Positions 17,819 to 26,141 of a stretch of DNA of 64,000 bases are shown here, in pieces. The number at the start of each line of letters is the position of its first letter. Position 1 is the first letter of the stretch. The notes beneath the pieces were generated by a model. That model did no database searches. It was not told the origin of the DNA and worked only from the letters and a program-made list of their open reading frames with translations. The stretch covers positions 5,642,001-5,706,000 of the forward strand of contig NZ_CP015992.1 in NCBI RefSeq assembly GCF_001708505.1. The letters run 5' to 3'. Source of the DNA: Pseudomonas sp. TCU-HL1 (GTDB lineage Bacteria > Pseudomonadota > Gammaproteobacteria > Pseudomonadales > Pseudomonadaceae). The position numbers and the translations under genes are program-made.

Positions 17819-17875
17819 GTAGGAGCGAGCTCTGCTCGCGAAGGCGGCGGGTTCGCGAGCAGAGCTCGCTCCTAC
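17819..17875. repeat. REP-like palindrome inside the MITE
   Basis: A perfect 23-bp stem starts GTAGGAGCGAGCTCTGCTCG (17819-17841) and is complemented at 17853-17875 with an 11-nt loop. The GTAGGAGCGAGC...GCTCGCGA wording is that of a common Pseudomonas REP consensus; it may be an independent repeat that lodged in, or was captured by, the element. Confidence 0.85.
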
Positions 17876-17920
17876 GAGGGTTAGATGCCTCGGACAAACA
17901 GCTTTTGATGATGCAAAACC

Positions 17921-17960
17921 AAAAACGCCGCCCTCCTGCTGAAGGAAAGGCGGCGTTTTT
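17921..17960. terminator. Terminator carried within the MITE
   Basis: AAAAACGCCGCC (17921-17932) pairs perfectly with GGCGGCGTTTTT (17949-17960), loop of 16 nt. Read leftward it ends in a T5 run, so it could replace the terminator of the lipoprotein gene that the insertion broke. Confidence 0.8.
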
Positions 17961-18011
17961 TCTTATGTGAACAGCATTACGCATCGAGCGGGCTTTTTCA
18001 CAATTCAGCGA

Positions 18012-18725
18012 TCAGAAGCGGAACACTTCCACATCCGTGCGCACCGGCGCCGCCATGGGGATCTTCGGCGGTTGGGGCTCCTTGGCCTTGGCCGGAGCGG
18101 GCTGTGCAGGTTTGCGCGGCGCCTCGGTGGCGACTGGCGCCTGGCCTTCAAGGGGTTTAACCGCAGCGGCCAGTTGCTCGGCCAGTTGCTGCAACAGCTC
18201 GCTCTGCGCCCGAACCTGATCGGCGGCGGTACCGGCGTGAGCCTCTTCCAGGCGCACAATGCGACTGTCGCGCAGTTGGCCAGCACGGTCCAGCAGGCGC
18301 CACTGCGCCTCCAGTACGGCCGGACGCTGGGGACCCGAATCCAGGCGGCTGATGGTCAGCAGCACTTGTACTTCGGGGGTGAACCCCGGATTGCCGGGCG
18401 CCAGCACCAGGCGCTGGCTGTCCAGGCGCCAGGACAACTGGCGCAGCAGGACCTGGTCGATGTCGGCTGCCAGGCTACCCGCCCAACGGCCGTCCGGCGC
18501 GGCGGTCAGGCTACCGTCAGCCTGGCGCTGCAGAAGGGTTTCACGCTGCAGGTAGTCGGCCACGGTCACCGGGCCGAGCAGCACTTGCATCCCAGCCTTC
18601 TTTGACGGCACCTCCGGGGTACCGGCATCCAGCTGGAACATGGGAACAGGCGGGCTATGCACGCAGCCGGCAAGGCCAAGCAGGCCGGCCAGCATCAAAG
18701 CCAGGGGAAAACGCACCACGGTCAT
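18012..18725 (-). CDS. PqiC/YmbA-type ABC-transport auxiliary lipoprotein
   Basis: A 237-residue predicted lipoprotein: signal MTVVRFPLALMLAGLLGLAGC with lipobox LAGC, then VHSPPVPMFQLDAGTP and GPVTVADYLQRETLLQRQADG, matching the start of the PqiC/DUF330 family (outer-membrane lipoproteins that partner MCE/Pqi or ABC transport systems). A Pro/Lys/Ala-rich tail follows residue 195. The ATG at 18725 has GGTGAG upstream and gives a proper signal sequence; longer in-frame starts do not. No transporter gene is adjacent. Its downstream terminator is interrupted by the MITE. Confidence 0.8.
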   Translation of the reverse strand: MTVVRFPLALMLAGLLGLAGCVHSPPVPMFQLDAGTPEVPSKKAGMQVLLGPVTVADYLQRETLLQRQADGSLTAAPDGRWAGSLAADIDQVLLRQLSWRLDSQRLVLAPGNPGFTPEVQVLLTISRLDSGPQRPAVLEAQWRLLDRAGQLRDSRIVRLEEAHAGTAADQVRAQSELLQQLAEQLAAAVKPLEGQAPVATEAPRKPAQPAPAKAKEPQPPKIPMAAPVRTDVEVFRF

Positions 18726-18868
18726 CAATCTCACCCACGGCCGCCTTGTGGGCAGCCTGCAGTCGAATTCGGTCATCCTCGCCGCAATCAGGGTACGGCG
18801 AGGTGACATATCATCCGTCAATGTGACGCTGGACTCCAGAGCCCCACGTCAATTCGCTGTCGCAACGG

Positions 18869-21127
18869 TCAGGCCAGCGGCTCCACCAGCAGCGCATCAA
18901 CCCGCTGGAAGCCGCGCGGCAGCTTGTTGCCACGACGTCCACGCTCGCCTTTGTAGTGTTCCAGATCGTCGGCCTTGAGCGACAAGGTGCGCTTGCCTGC
19001 CTGGAGAACCAGCGTTGCACCGGCCGGCAATACTGCCAGATCGGTGAGGTACTCCTCGCGACTGGCGACGCGATCACCGGGGATACCGATGATCTTGTTG
19101 CCCTTGCCCTTGGCCAGCTGTGGCAGGTCGGCCACCTTGAACAGCAGCAGGCGGCCTTCTGTCGTCACTGCGGCCAACCAGTCTTCTTCGACGCTCTGCA
19201 CCTGCCTCGGCGATACCACCCTGGCACCGTTGGGCAAGCTGAGCAGGGCCTTGCCGGCCTTGTTCTTGGCCTGCAGGTCAGCGCCCTTGACCACGAAACC
19301 ATAGCCGGCGTCCGAGGCGATCACGTAGGTGGCTTCATCCTCTGGCAACAGGACGCACTCGAAATTGGCCCCCGGCGGCGGAGTCAACCGGCCAGTCAGC
19401 GGTTCGCCCTGGCCACGGGCCGAGGGCAGCGAATGGGCTGCCAGCGAGTAGCTGCGGCCGGTGGAGTCGATGAAGACCGCGTACTGGTTGGAACGGCCCG
19501 GCGCAGCCGCCTTGAAGACGTCACCGGCCTTGTAGGACAGGCCAGTGGCGTCGATGTCATGGCCCTTGGCGCAGCGCACCCAGCCCTTCTCGGACAGCAC
19601 CACAGTCACCGGCTCGGTGGGCATCAGCTCGGTTTCCGACAAGGCGCGGGCTTCGGCGCGGGCGACGATGGGCGAGCGACGGGCGTCGCCGTAGGTCTCA
19701 GCGTCCTTGATCAGTTCGTCGCGGACCAGCTTCTTCAGCTTGGCATCGCTCCCCAGAAGGGCTTGCAGGCGCTTCTGCTCTTTCAGCAGTTCGTCCTGCT
19801 CGCCGCGGATCTTCATCTCTTCCAGGCGCGCCAGCTGACGCAGGCGGGTGTCGAGGATGTAGTCGGCCTGGATCTCGGTGAGATCGAAGCGCGCCATCAG
19901 CACCTGCTTCGGTTGGTCCTCGGTACGGATGATGTGGATCACCTCATCCAGGTTAAGGAAGGCGATCAGCAAGCCATCCAACAGGTGCAGGCGCTTCTCG
20001 ACCTTGTCCAGGCGGAACTGCAGGCGGCGGCGAACGGTGCCGATGCGGTAGGTCAGCCACTCGCTGAGCAGGGTGCGCAGGTCCTTGACCTGCGGCTTGC
20101 CGTCCAGGCCGATGACGTTGGTGTTGACCCGGCAGCTGGATTCCAGATCGGTGGTGGCGAACAGGTGCTGCATCAGTTCGTCGGCATCCACGCGGTTGGA
20201 GCGCGGGATGATGACAATGCGGGTGGGGTTCTCGTGGTCCGACTCGTCACGCAAGTCGGCCACCATCGGCAGCTTCTTGGCCTGCATCTGGCCGGCGATC
20301 TGTTCCAGCACCTTGGACCCGGAGACCTGGTGCGGCAGCGCGGTGACCACGATGTCGCCGTCCTCGACACGGAACACGGCGCGCATGCGCACCGAGCCAC
20401 GGCCGGTTTCGTAGATTTTCAGCAGCTCCGTCCGGGGCGTGATCACTTCTGCCTCGGTGGGGAAGTCCGGCCCGAGAATGTGCTCACAGAGCTGTTCCAC
20501 CGTGGCGCTCGGCTCGTCCAGCAGGCGCACGCACGCGGCGGCGACTTCACGCAGGTTGTGCGGAGGGACGTCGGTGGCCATGCCCACGGCGATGCCGGTG
20601 GTGCCGTTGAGCAACAGGTTGGGCAGGCGTGCCGGCAGCGTTGCCGGCTCGTTCAGGGTGCCGTCGAAGTTCGGCACCCAATCCACGGTGCCTTGCCCCA
20701 GTTCGGAAAGCAGCACCTCGGAGTAACGCGACAAGCGCGCCTCGGTATAGCGCATGGCGGCGAAGGACTTGGGATCGTCAGGAGCACCCCAGTTGCCCTG
20801 GCCATCCACCAGCGTGTAGCGATAGCTGAAGGGCTGGGCCATCAGCACCATCGCCTCGTAGCAGGCGGAATCGCCGTGAGGATGGAACTTGCCGAGCACG
20901 TCGCCGACGGTGCGCGCCGATTTCTTGTGCTTGGAATCGGCATCCAGGCCCAGTTCGCTCATGGCGTAGATGATCCGCCGCTGTACGGGCTTCAGGCCGT
21001 CGCCGATATGCGGCAGCGCGCGGTCCATGATCACGTACATGGAGTAATTGAGGTAGGCCTGTTCGGTGAAGTCGGCCAGGGAGCGGCGCTCCACGCCTTC
21101 CAGGCTCAGATCGAGGGATTCGCTCAT
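18869..21127 (-). CDS. parC: DNA topoisomerase IV subunit A
   Basis: ParC with ParE decatenates daughter chromosomes. The 752-residue protein has the winged-helix/tower breakage-reunion region with catalytic Y127 in AAMRYTEARLSRY and a C-terminal beta-pinwheel (about 500-740). In the quinolone-resistance region, HGDSACYEAM has serine at 87 and glutamate at 91, the wild-type state. The start MSESLDLSLEGVERRSLADF is typical. It is downstream of the retropepsin gene (7 bp), and parE lies two genes upstream in the same orientation, so all four genes may be one operon. Confidence 0.97.
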   Translation of the reverse strand: MSESLDLSLEGVERRSLADFTEQAYLNYSMYVIMDRALPHIGDGLKPVQRRIIYAMSELGLDADSKHKKSARTVGDVLGKFHPHGDSACYEAMVLMAQPFSYRYTLVDGQGNWGAPDDPKSFAAMRYTEARLSRYSEVLLSELGQGTVDWVPNFDGTLNEPATLPARLPNLLLNGTTGIAVGMATDVPPHNLREVAAACVRLLDEPSATVEQLCEHILGPDFPTEAEVITPRTELLKIYETGRGSVRMRAVFRVEDGDIVVTALPHQVSGSKVLEQIAGQMQAKKLPMVADLRDESDHENPTRIVIIPRSNRVDADELMQHLFATTDLESSCRVNTNVIGLDGKPQVKDLRTLLSEWLTYRIGTVRRRLQFRLDKVEKRLHLLDGLLIAFLNLDEVIHIIRTEDQPKQVLMARFDLTEIQADYILDTRLRQLARLEEMKIRGEQDELLKEQKRLQALLGSDAKLKKLVRDELIKDAETYGDARRSPIVARAEARALSETELMPTEPVTVVLSEKGWVRCAKGHDIDATGLSYKAGDVFKAAAPGRSNQYAVFIDSTGRSYSLAAHSLPSARGQGEPLTGRLTPPPGANFECVLLPEDEATYVIASDAGYGFVVKGADLQAKNKAGKALLSLPNGARVVSPRQVQSVEEDWLAAVTTEGRLLLFKVADLPQLAKGKGNKIIGIPGDRVASREEYLTDLAVLPAGATLVLQAGKRTLSLKADDLEHYKGERGRRGNKLPRGFQRVDALLVEPLA

Positions 21128-21134
21128 GCGTGCC

Positions 21135-21659
21135 TCACGGGGAAGTGACTTGGCGCAGCACCAAGGTGCCGTCGCGCTGGGTGAATTCGAGTTGTTTGAG
21201 GGCGCTCATGCCGAGCAGCACCTCGTCGCCGTCCATGCCCGGCACGATGATCGCCGGTACCTGGGTCAGGCGGATGTCACCCAGGCGCAGGTCCTGCAAC
21301 TGAGTGCGATGGCCGGTGACTCGGCCGTTGGCGGTACTCAGGGTGACGGCGGCGCCGGGCTCGAGGCCCAGGCGCCTGGCCAGGGCGGCCGGCACCGCGA
21401 CCTGCGTGGCACCGGTGTCGAGCAGGAAGGTCACACCCTGCCCGTCAATGCGACCGTCGAGCAGGTAGTGTCCCTGGCGACTGCTGGCCAGGCGCACTTC
21501 GACGTAGCCATCGCCGTGCACCGATTCGGGCTCGCGATTGGGGTTGTGCTGGCGGGTTTCCCAGACGCCGAAGAAATGCGTGGCCAGCAGCAGGCCGATG
21601 CCCCATGCGAGCACCAGCATGACCCTTCCCGCGCGTTTCCCCGGCGTCTGCGTGGTCAT
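21135..21659 (-). CDS. Membrane-anchored retropepsin-like aspartic protease (TIGR02281 type)
   Basis: A 174-residue protein with one N-terminal membrane helix (residues 12-30) and a periplasmic single-domain aspartic protease fold: FLLDTGATQVAVP with catalytic D81, then LGDIRLTQVPAIIV and LLGMSALKQLEF. The length and DTGAT motif fit the clan AA family of bacterial inner-membrane proteases that would act as dimers. Substrate unknown. It overlaps the upstream phytase-like gene by 4 bp (ATGA) and is 7 bp before parC. Confidence 0.85.
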   Translation of the reverse strand: MTTQTPGKRAGRVMLVLAWGIGLLLATHFFGVWETRQHNPNREPESVHGDGYVEVRLASSRQGHYLLDGRIDGQGVTFLLDTGATQVAVPAALARRLGLEPGAAVTLSTANGRVTGHRTQLQDLRLGDIRLTQVPAIIVPGMDGDEVLLGMSALKQLEFTQRDGTLVLRQVTSP

Positions 21660-22639
21660 TTCGCGTTCCAGCCATCCCTGGGAGCGGAGAAGCGCCAGAC
21701 GATCGGACGACGCTCACCATCGCCGCGGGCCTTGCCGCCGTTGTCGAGGCCGACCCAGGCCCCCTCGGCGTCTATCCACAGACCTTCGGCAACACCGAAG
21801 GGCACGCCGTAGCGGCGGGTGTCGGCCAAGGCTTCTTCGGCAAACGACCAGCAGCGCTCCACTTCACCGTTGCTCGGCTTGCGCCGACATACCTGGTGCG
21901 CAAGGCGTTCCAGGGTGAAGAGCTTTTCATCAAAGAAAGCGACGTCGGAGAAATCTCGCGGCATCAGTTGCTCGCTGCCGATGGCGGCGGGCGGTCGCTC
22001 GCTGCCGGCTTCGCTGAAAATCACGCAGCCGCCCGTGCAGCGCCAGGTGGACTGCTGCTTGTGCAGCACCATCAGACCCCGGCGTTCACGCTCGGCGGCG
22101 AGCCAGAGCCGTTCGCCCTTGGGATCGACAGCGATCCCCTCCAGCAACGCGTTGAAATGCAGCAGCATGCCGCTGGCGCGAGCCTGGCGAACCAGGTTGT
22201 CTGGCAGCAGCAGCCAGTTGGGCTCGCCGGAAACGGGCACCTGCAACACGGCCGCATTGGCTTCGCTGACCAGGTAGCGGTTGCCAACGGAATCGCAGCT
22301 GATGCCTTCGAAATCCAGCTCGTTGCCACGCAGCAGGCTGATGGCCCAACTGCGCGCACGCACCCCCCAGGGCAAGCCGCTGGGCGGCGGCGGCGGTGCC
22401 AGGAAACTCTCGGGCTCGGCCTGGAGCAGGCCACCGATCGGTTTGAGCCGGTAGAGCTGGTTGTCTACCCGGTCGGAAACCGCCAGCAGGTCCTTGCCAC
22501 AGCGGGCCAGCCCGGAAAGGTTGCCGTGGGGCATGCCCTCCACCGGGTACTCGGCGGCAAGGCGCAGTTGCTCCGGATCGTCTGAGGCCCAGAGCGGCGC
22601 GATGAACAGCAGACCAAGGAGGGACAGGGCGACTCTCAC
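21656..22639 (-). CDS. Secreted esterase-like/phytase-like beta-propeller protein
   Basis: A 327-residue exported protein (signal MRVALSLLGLLFIAPLWAS). The body has repeated beta-propeller-like blades: GNLSGLARCGKDLLAVSDR, FEGISCDSVGNRYLVSEAN, LEGIAVDPKGERLWLAAERE, YGVPFGVAEGLWIDAEGAWVGLDNG, matching the 'esterase-like activity of phytase' family (PF13449). The GTG start at 22639 overlaps the parE stop as GTGA; this choice is needed to give a signal peptide. Its location between parE and parC is conserved in Pseudomonas but its substrate is unknown. Confidence 0.82.
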   Translation of the reverse strand: MRVALSLLGLLFIAPLWASDDPEQLRLAAEYPVEGMPHGNLSGLARCGKDLLAVSDRVDNQLYRLKPIGGLLQAEPESFLAPPPPPSGLPWGVRARSWAISLLRGNELDFEGISCDSVGNRYLVSEANAAVLQVPVSGEPNWLLLPDNLVRQARASGMLLHFNALLEGIAVDPKGERLWLAAERERRGLMVLHKQQSTWRCTGGCVIFSEAGSERPPAAIGSEQLMPRDFSDVAFFDEKLFTLERLAHQVCRRKPSNGEVERCWSFAEEALADTRRYGVPFGVAEGLWIDAEGAWVGLDNGGKARGDGERRPIVWRFSAPRDGWNAK

Positions 22640-24525
22640 ACCATGACCTCGGCCAGGTTGCCTTTGGACTCCAGCCAGGACTTGCGGTCGCCGGCGCGCT
22701 TCTTGGCCAGCAGCATGTCCATGACTTCCACCGTACCTTCCGCGTCTTCGAGGGTCAGCTGGACCAGGCGGCGAGTGTTCGGGTCCATGGTGGTTTCGCG
22801 CAGCTGCGGCGGGTTCATCTCGCCCAGGCCCTTGAATCGGGTGACCTGCGGCTTGCCGCGTTTCTTCTCGGCCACCAGGCGATCGAGAATGCCGTCGCGC
22901 TCGGCTTCGTCCAGGGCGTAGTAGATCTCCTTGCCCAGGTCGATACGGAAAAGCGGCGGCATCGCCACATAGACATGCCCGGCTTCCACCAGCTGGCGGA
23001 AGTGACGCACGAACAGCGCGCACAGCAGCGTGGCGATGTGCAGGCCGTCGGAGTCGGCGTCGGCGAGGATGCAGACCTTGCCATAGCGCAGCTGGCTGAG
23101 ATCGGTCGCGCCAGGATCGACGCCAATGGCGACGGCGATGTCATGCACTTCCTGGGAGGCCAGCACTTCGCCGCCGTCCACTTCCCAGGTGTTCAGGATC
23201 TTCCCGCGCAGCGGCATGATTGCCTGAAACTCCTTGTCCCGCGCCTGCTTGGCTGAACCACCGGCGGAGTCGCCTTCCACCAGGAAGAGCTCGGAGCGCA
23301 TCGGGTCCTGGCCTGCACAGTCGGCCAGTTTGCCGGGCAGCGCCGGGCCTTGGGTGATCTTCTTGCGCTCCACTTTCTTGCCCGCCTTGAGGCGGCGGCC
23401 GGCGTTGCTGATGGCGAGCTCCGCCAGCTGCATGCCCATGTCCGGGTGAGCGTTGAGCCAGAGGCTGAAGGCATCCTTGACCACACCCGAAACGAAGGCC
23501 GCTGCCTCGCGGGAGGACAGGCGCTCCTTGGTCTGACCGGAGAACTGTGGCTCCTGCATCTTCATCGAGAGGACGAAAGCAATGCGCTCCCAGACGTCCT
23601 CGGGCGCCAGCTTGACGCCGCGCGGCAGCAGGTTGCGGAACTCGCAGAACTCGCGCATCGCGTCCAGCAGGCCCTGGCGCAGGCCGTTGACGTGCGTGCC
23701 ACCCTGGGCGGTCGGAATCAGGTTGACGTAGCTTTCCTGGACGCTGTCGCCGCCCTCGGGAAGCCAGAGCAGCGCCCAGTCCACCGCCTCCTTGTTACCG
23801 GCCAGGCTGCCGCAGAAGGGCTCGCTCGGCAGCCGCTCGAATTCGCTGACAGCATCCACCAGGTAGGAGCGCAGGCCATCCTCGAAATGCCATTCGACGC
23901 GCTCGCCGCTGGCCTTGTCCTCGAAGGTGACGGACAGCCCTGGGCAAAGCACGGCCTTGGCCTTGAGCACATGCTTGAGGCGGCTGACGGAGAACTTGTG
24001 GGAGTCGAAGTACTTGGCATCCGGCCAGAAGTGCACGCTGGTGCCGGTGTTGCGCTTGCCCACCGTACCGATGGCTTCCAGCTCGCTGGCCTTGAAGCCG
24101 TCGGCGAAGGCCATCAGGTACTCGCTACCCTCGCGCTTGACCCGCACTTCGACGCGCGTGGAGAGAGCGTTCACCACCGAGATGCCCACACCGTGGAGGC
24201 CACCGGAGAACTGGTAGTTCTTGTTGGAGAACTTGCCGCCGGCGTGCAGCTTGGTAAGGATCAGCTCGACGCCGGGCACCCCTTCCTCTGGGTGGATATC
24301 CACCGGCATGCCGCGACCGTCGTCGATCACCTGCAGGGAGTTGTCCTCATGGAGGATCACCTGCACGCTCTTGGCGTGGCCGGCCAGCGCCTCGTCCACG
24401 CTGTTGTCGATGACTTCCTGGGCCAGGTGGTTTGGTCGGGTCGTGTCGGTATACATGCCCGGGCGCTTGCGCACCGGGTCGAGGCCGGAGAGGACTTCGA
24501 TGGCATCCGCGTTGTAAGTAGCCAT
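22636..24525 (-). CDS. parE: DNA topoisomerase IV subunit B
   Basis: ParE is the ATPase subunit of topoisomerase IV. The 629-residue protein begins MATYNADAIEVLSGLDPVRK, has the GHKL ATP site (EVIDNSVDEALAGHA, DDGRGMPVDIHPEEG, GGLHGVGISVVNAL) and the TOPRIM region (LVEGDSAGGSAKQARDK, DADSDGLHIATLL). The EGDSAGGSAKQARD segment, where quinolone mutations occur, looks wild type. The gene ends with GTGA overlap into the phytase-like gene. Confidence 0.97.
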   Translation of the reverse strand: MATYNADAIEVLSGLDPVRKRPGMYTDTTRPNHLAQEVIDNSVDEALAGHAKSVQVILHEDNSLQVIDDGRGMPVDIHPEEGVPGVELILTKLHAGGKFSNKNYQFSGGLHGVGISVVNALSTRVEVRVKREGSEYLMAFADGFKASELEAIGTVGKRNTGTSVHFWPDAKYFDSHKFSVSRLKHVLKAKAVLCPGLSVTFEDKASGERVEWHFEDGLRSYLVDAVSEFERLPSEPFCGSLAGNKEAVDWALLWLPEGGDSVQESYVNLIPTAQGGTHVNGLRQGLLDAMREFCEFRNLLPRGVKLAPEDVWERIAFVLSMKMQEPQFSGQTKERLSSREAAAFVSGVVKDAFSLWLNAHPDMGMQLAELAISNAGRRLKAGKKVERKKITQGPALPGKLADCAGQDPMRSELFLVEGDSAGGSAKQARDKEFQAIMPLRGKILNTWEVDGGEVLASQEVHDIAVAIGVDPGATDLSQLRYGKVCILADADSDGLHIATLLCALFVRHFRQLVEAGHVYVAMPPLFRIDLGKEIYYALDEAERDGILDRLVAEKKRGKPQVTRFKGLGEMNPPQLRETTMDPNTRRLVQLTLEDAEGTVEVMDMLLAKKRAGDRKSWLESKGNLAEVMV

Positions 24526-24539
24526 GGATTCCCTTTCAG

Positions 24540-25157
24540 TCAGAGGTCGGAAAAGTCGATGTCACGCCACAACTGCGCGGGAAAGCCGGCAAACGCCAGC
24601 AAGGCGGGCAGATGGGCAGGAAAATGCTGGAAACCGTGGTCGCCGCCAGCCTCGATGCGCAGGGCGCAGGCGCGGTAGTAGCGCTCCGCCTGGCGGTAAT
24701 CGAGGGTTTCGTCGGCTGTCTGCAGCCAGACCTGGTAGCGGGCCGGATCCTTGGGTGGCGGCACTTCCAGTTCGGCCAGCGCCATCACGTGCTCCAGGGT
24801 CAGCTCCCAGGTTTCGTCGCTGTAGTAGTTCTTCTGCGGACCGAGCTGCCCGTCGAACAACCGGTGCGGGGCGACCGCGGGGTTGATCAGCACAGCCTTC
24901 AGGCTGTGGCGCTCGGCCAGGTGGGTCGCATAGTAGCCGCCCAGGGAGCTGCCGACCAGCATCGGGCTCCCCAGCTCGGCAATGGCCGCCTCGAGTTGTC
25001 CCAGGGCCTGACGCGGGTGATGGTGCAGGGCCGGCACCCGCAGTCGCTCGGAAAGATCCAGGCGCTGCATGAGGGCGCTGAGCTGGCGCGCCTTGAGCGA
25101 CGCGGGCGAGCTGTTGAATCCGTGGATGTAGAGGATGCTGGGCTGGGGGCTGGACAC
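24540..25157 (-). CDS. YqiA-family alpha/beta esterase
   Basis: A roughly 205-residue cytoplasmic alpha/beta hydrolase: SILYIHGFNSSPASLKARQL (oxyanion region), MLVGSSLGGYYATHLAE with the nucleophile serine in GSSLGG, and the late histidine in GGDHGFQHFPAHL. E. coli YqiA, next to parE and cpdA, is the reference family and shows esterase activity. I chose GTG 25157, preceded by AGGAAG at good spacing; GTG 25205 would add 16 residues (ARQEVQLSLDLPGSR) and has no clear ribosome site. It lies 14 bp upstream of parE. Confidence 0.85.
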   Translation of the reverse strand: MSSPQPSILYIHGFNSSPASLKARQLSALMQRLDLSERLRVPALHHHPRQALGQLEAAIAELGSPMLVGSSLGGYYATHLAERHSLKAVLINPAVAPHRLFDGQLGPQKNYYSDETWELTLEHVMALAELEVPPPKDPARYQVWLQTADETLDYRQAERYYRACALRIEAGGDHGFQHFPAHLPALLAFAGFPAQLWRDIDFSDL

Positions 25158-25215
25158 GCGGCTTCCTGGCAGGTCGAGGGAGAGTTGTACTTCTTGCCGT
25201 GCCACGGCGCGAAGG

Positions 25216-26031
25216 TCAATAACCCTTGACGCTGTAATCCACTTCGAAGGTGATGCCGATCACTCGCGAAACGCCGGTGTCCAGGCTGCCGTCTCGCTGC
25301 AGACGCAGCCAGCGGTAGCCCGGCGCCTCGCTACCAACGCAGAAGTCCTCGCTGCCCGGCGCGAATTGCACACAGGTCGAGGGGGAAGCCAGCAGGCGTA
25401 CGCCGTTGCGGAATTGGTCGAACTCCTGGTGGACATGACCCCAGAGCAGCGCGCGCACGTTCGGGTAACGGTCGAGCACGGCAAACAGCCCGTCGGCATT
25501 GCGCACGCCGATCGGGTCCATCCAGGTGCAGCCGATGGGCACCGGGTGGTGGTGGAAGCTGACCAGTACATGGCGATCGCCCGCCCCATCAAGCGCCTGC
25601 TCCAGCAACTCCAGCTGCTCGACGGGGAAATGCCCGGGCACGGCTCCGGCGATGGTGGAATCCAGCAGCACCAGCCGCCAATGGGGGAAGTCGACGATGG
25701 GTTCTAGTGCCGATGTGCCTGCACAGACTTCGCGCATCACCGGGACTTCATCGTGATTGCCCGGGAACCAGCGGGCCGGTGCGGGTATGCGTGCAACCAG
25801 CTCGCGGAAACAGTGGTAGGACTCGGCTGAACCGTCCTGGGACAGATCGCCGGTGGCCAGCACCAGGTCGACGCGCGGCTGCTCCTCGAGCACCCGGTCG
25901 ATCACCCGCAGCAGGCTGTCGCGGGTATCCATGCCCAGCAGCTTGCCGTCCGCTTCGGCGAACAGGTGGCTGTCGGAGAGCTGTACCAGCAGCACCGACT
26001 CGTCAGCGGCAGGGGGGAGTGGACTGGGCAA
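25216..26031 (-). CDS. cpdA: 3',5'-cyclic AMP phosphodiesterase CpdA
   Basis: CpdA hydrolyses cAMP and so tunes the Vfr/CRP regulon. The 271-residue calcineurin-like metallophosphoesterase shows the five metal motifs: LSDSHLF, GDLSQDG, GNHDE, HHHP and GHVH. The start is a TTG at 26031 with GGAGAA six bases upstream. It follows the DUF1249 gene after 110 bp and precedes the yqiA-like gene. In P. aeruginosa cpdA expression is Vfr-dependent; I did not identify a convincing Vfr site by eye. Confidence 0.92.
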   Translation of the reverse strand: MPSPLPPAADESVLLVQLSDSHLFAEADGKLLGMDTRDSLLRVIDRVLEEQPRVDLVLATGDLSQDGSAESYHCFRELVARIPAPARWFPGNHDEVPVMREVCAGTSALEPIVDFPHWRLVLLDSTIAGAVPGHFPVEQLELLEQALDGAGDRHVLVSFHHHPVPIGCTWMDPIGVRNADGLFAVLDRYPNVRALLWGHVHQEFDQFRNGVRLLASPSTCVQFAPGSEDFCVGSEAPGYRWLRLQRDGSLDTGVSRVIGITFEVDYSVKGY

Positions 26032-26141
26032 GGTCTTCTCCTAGGGTGGAATGTTCCGATTATGGTTGCTGCGCGCGTAACGGGTAAACCCGCGAAGCGG
26101 GAATGGTTCACAGATAGAGGTTGCGGAATTGCCGGGCGCGA

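Larger units (their letters stand above)
17729..17979. mobile_element. 251-bp MITE-like element with 13-bp terminal inverted repeats and 11-bp target duplication
   Basis: The ends TAATGCTGTTCAC (17729-17741) and GTGAACAGCATTA (17967-17979) are perfect inverted repeats, extending imperfectly by about four bases. The direct repeat CGCATCGAGCG flanks it at 17718-17728 and 17980-17990, i.e. an 11-bp target-site duplication. There is no transposase gene inside, so it is non-autonomous. It carries a 23-bp-stem REP-like palindrome (17819-17875) and an internal terminator (17921-17960). An 11-bp duplication fits the 9-13 bp range of IS4-family transposases; the family assignment is inference, since no parent element is in the window. 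Confidence 0.8.
17709..17999 (-). terminator. Terminator split by an insertion (arms at 17709-17728 and 17991-17999)
   Basis: The left arm GAAAAAGCCCGC (17709-17720) and right arm GCGGGCTTTTTC (17988-17999) are exact complements now 267 bp apart. Removing the 251-bp element at 17729-17979 and one copy of the 11-bp direct repeat restores a perfect 12-bp stem with loop ATCGA and a T tract. It lies 13 bp beyond the stop codon of the minus-strand lipoprotein gene at 18012, so it was that gene's terminator and faced both directions. Confidence 0.85.

Noticed and set aside
17742..17984. Short open frame (80 codons) within the MITE
   Set aside because: Spans the palindrome and terminator, has no transposase motif or ribosome site.
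17707..18003. The flanking 33-bp inverted repeats as an invertible promoter segment
   Set aside because: The outer bases are terminator arms and the GCATCGAGCG parts are direct repeats, so insertion with target duplication explains the structure; no recombinase or promoter is seen.
18956..21148. Long open frame (about 730 codons) on the plus strand opposite parC
   Set aside because: It is antisense to a certain gene, with no known motifs and His/Gln/Val-rich composition typical of high-GC shadow frames.
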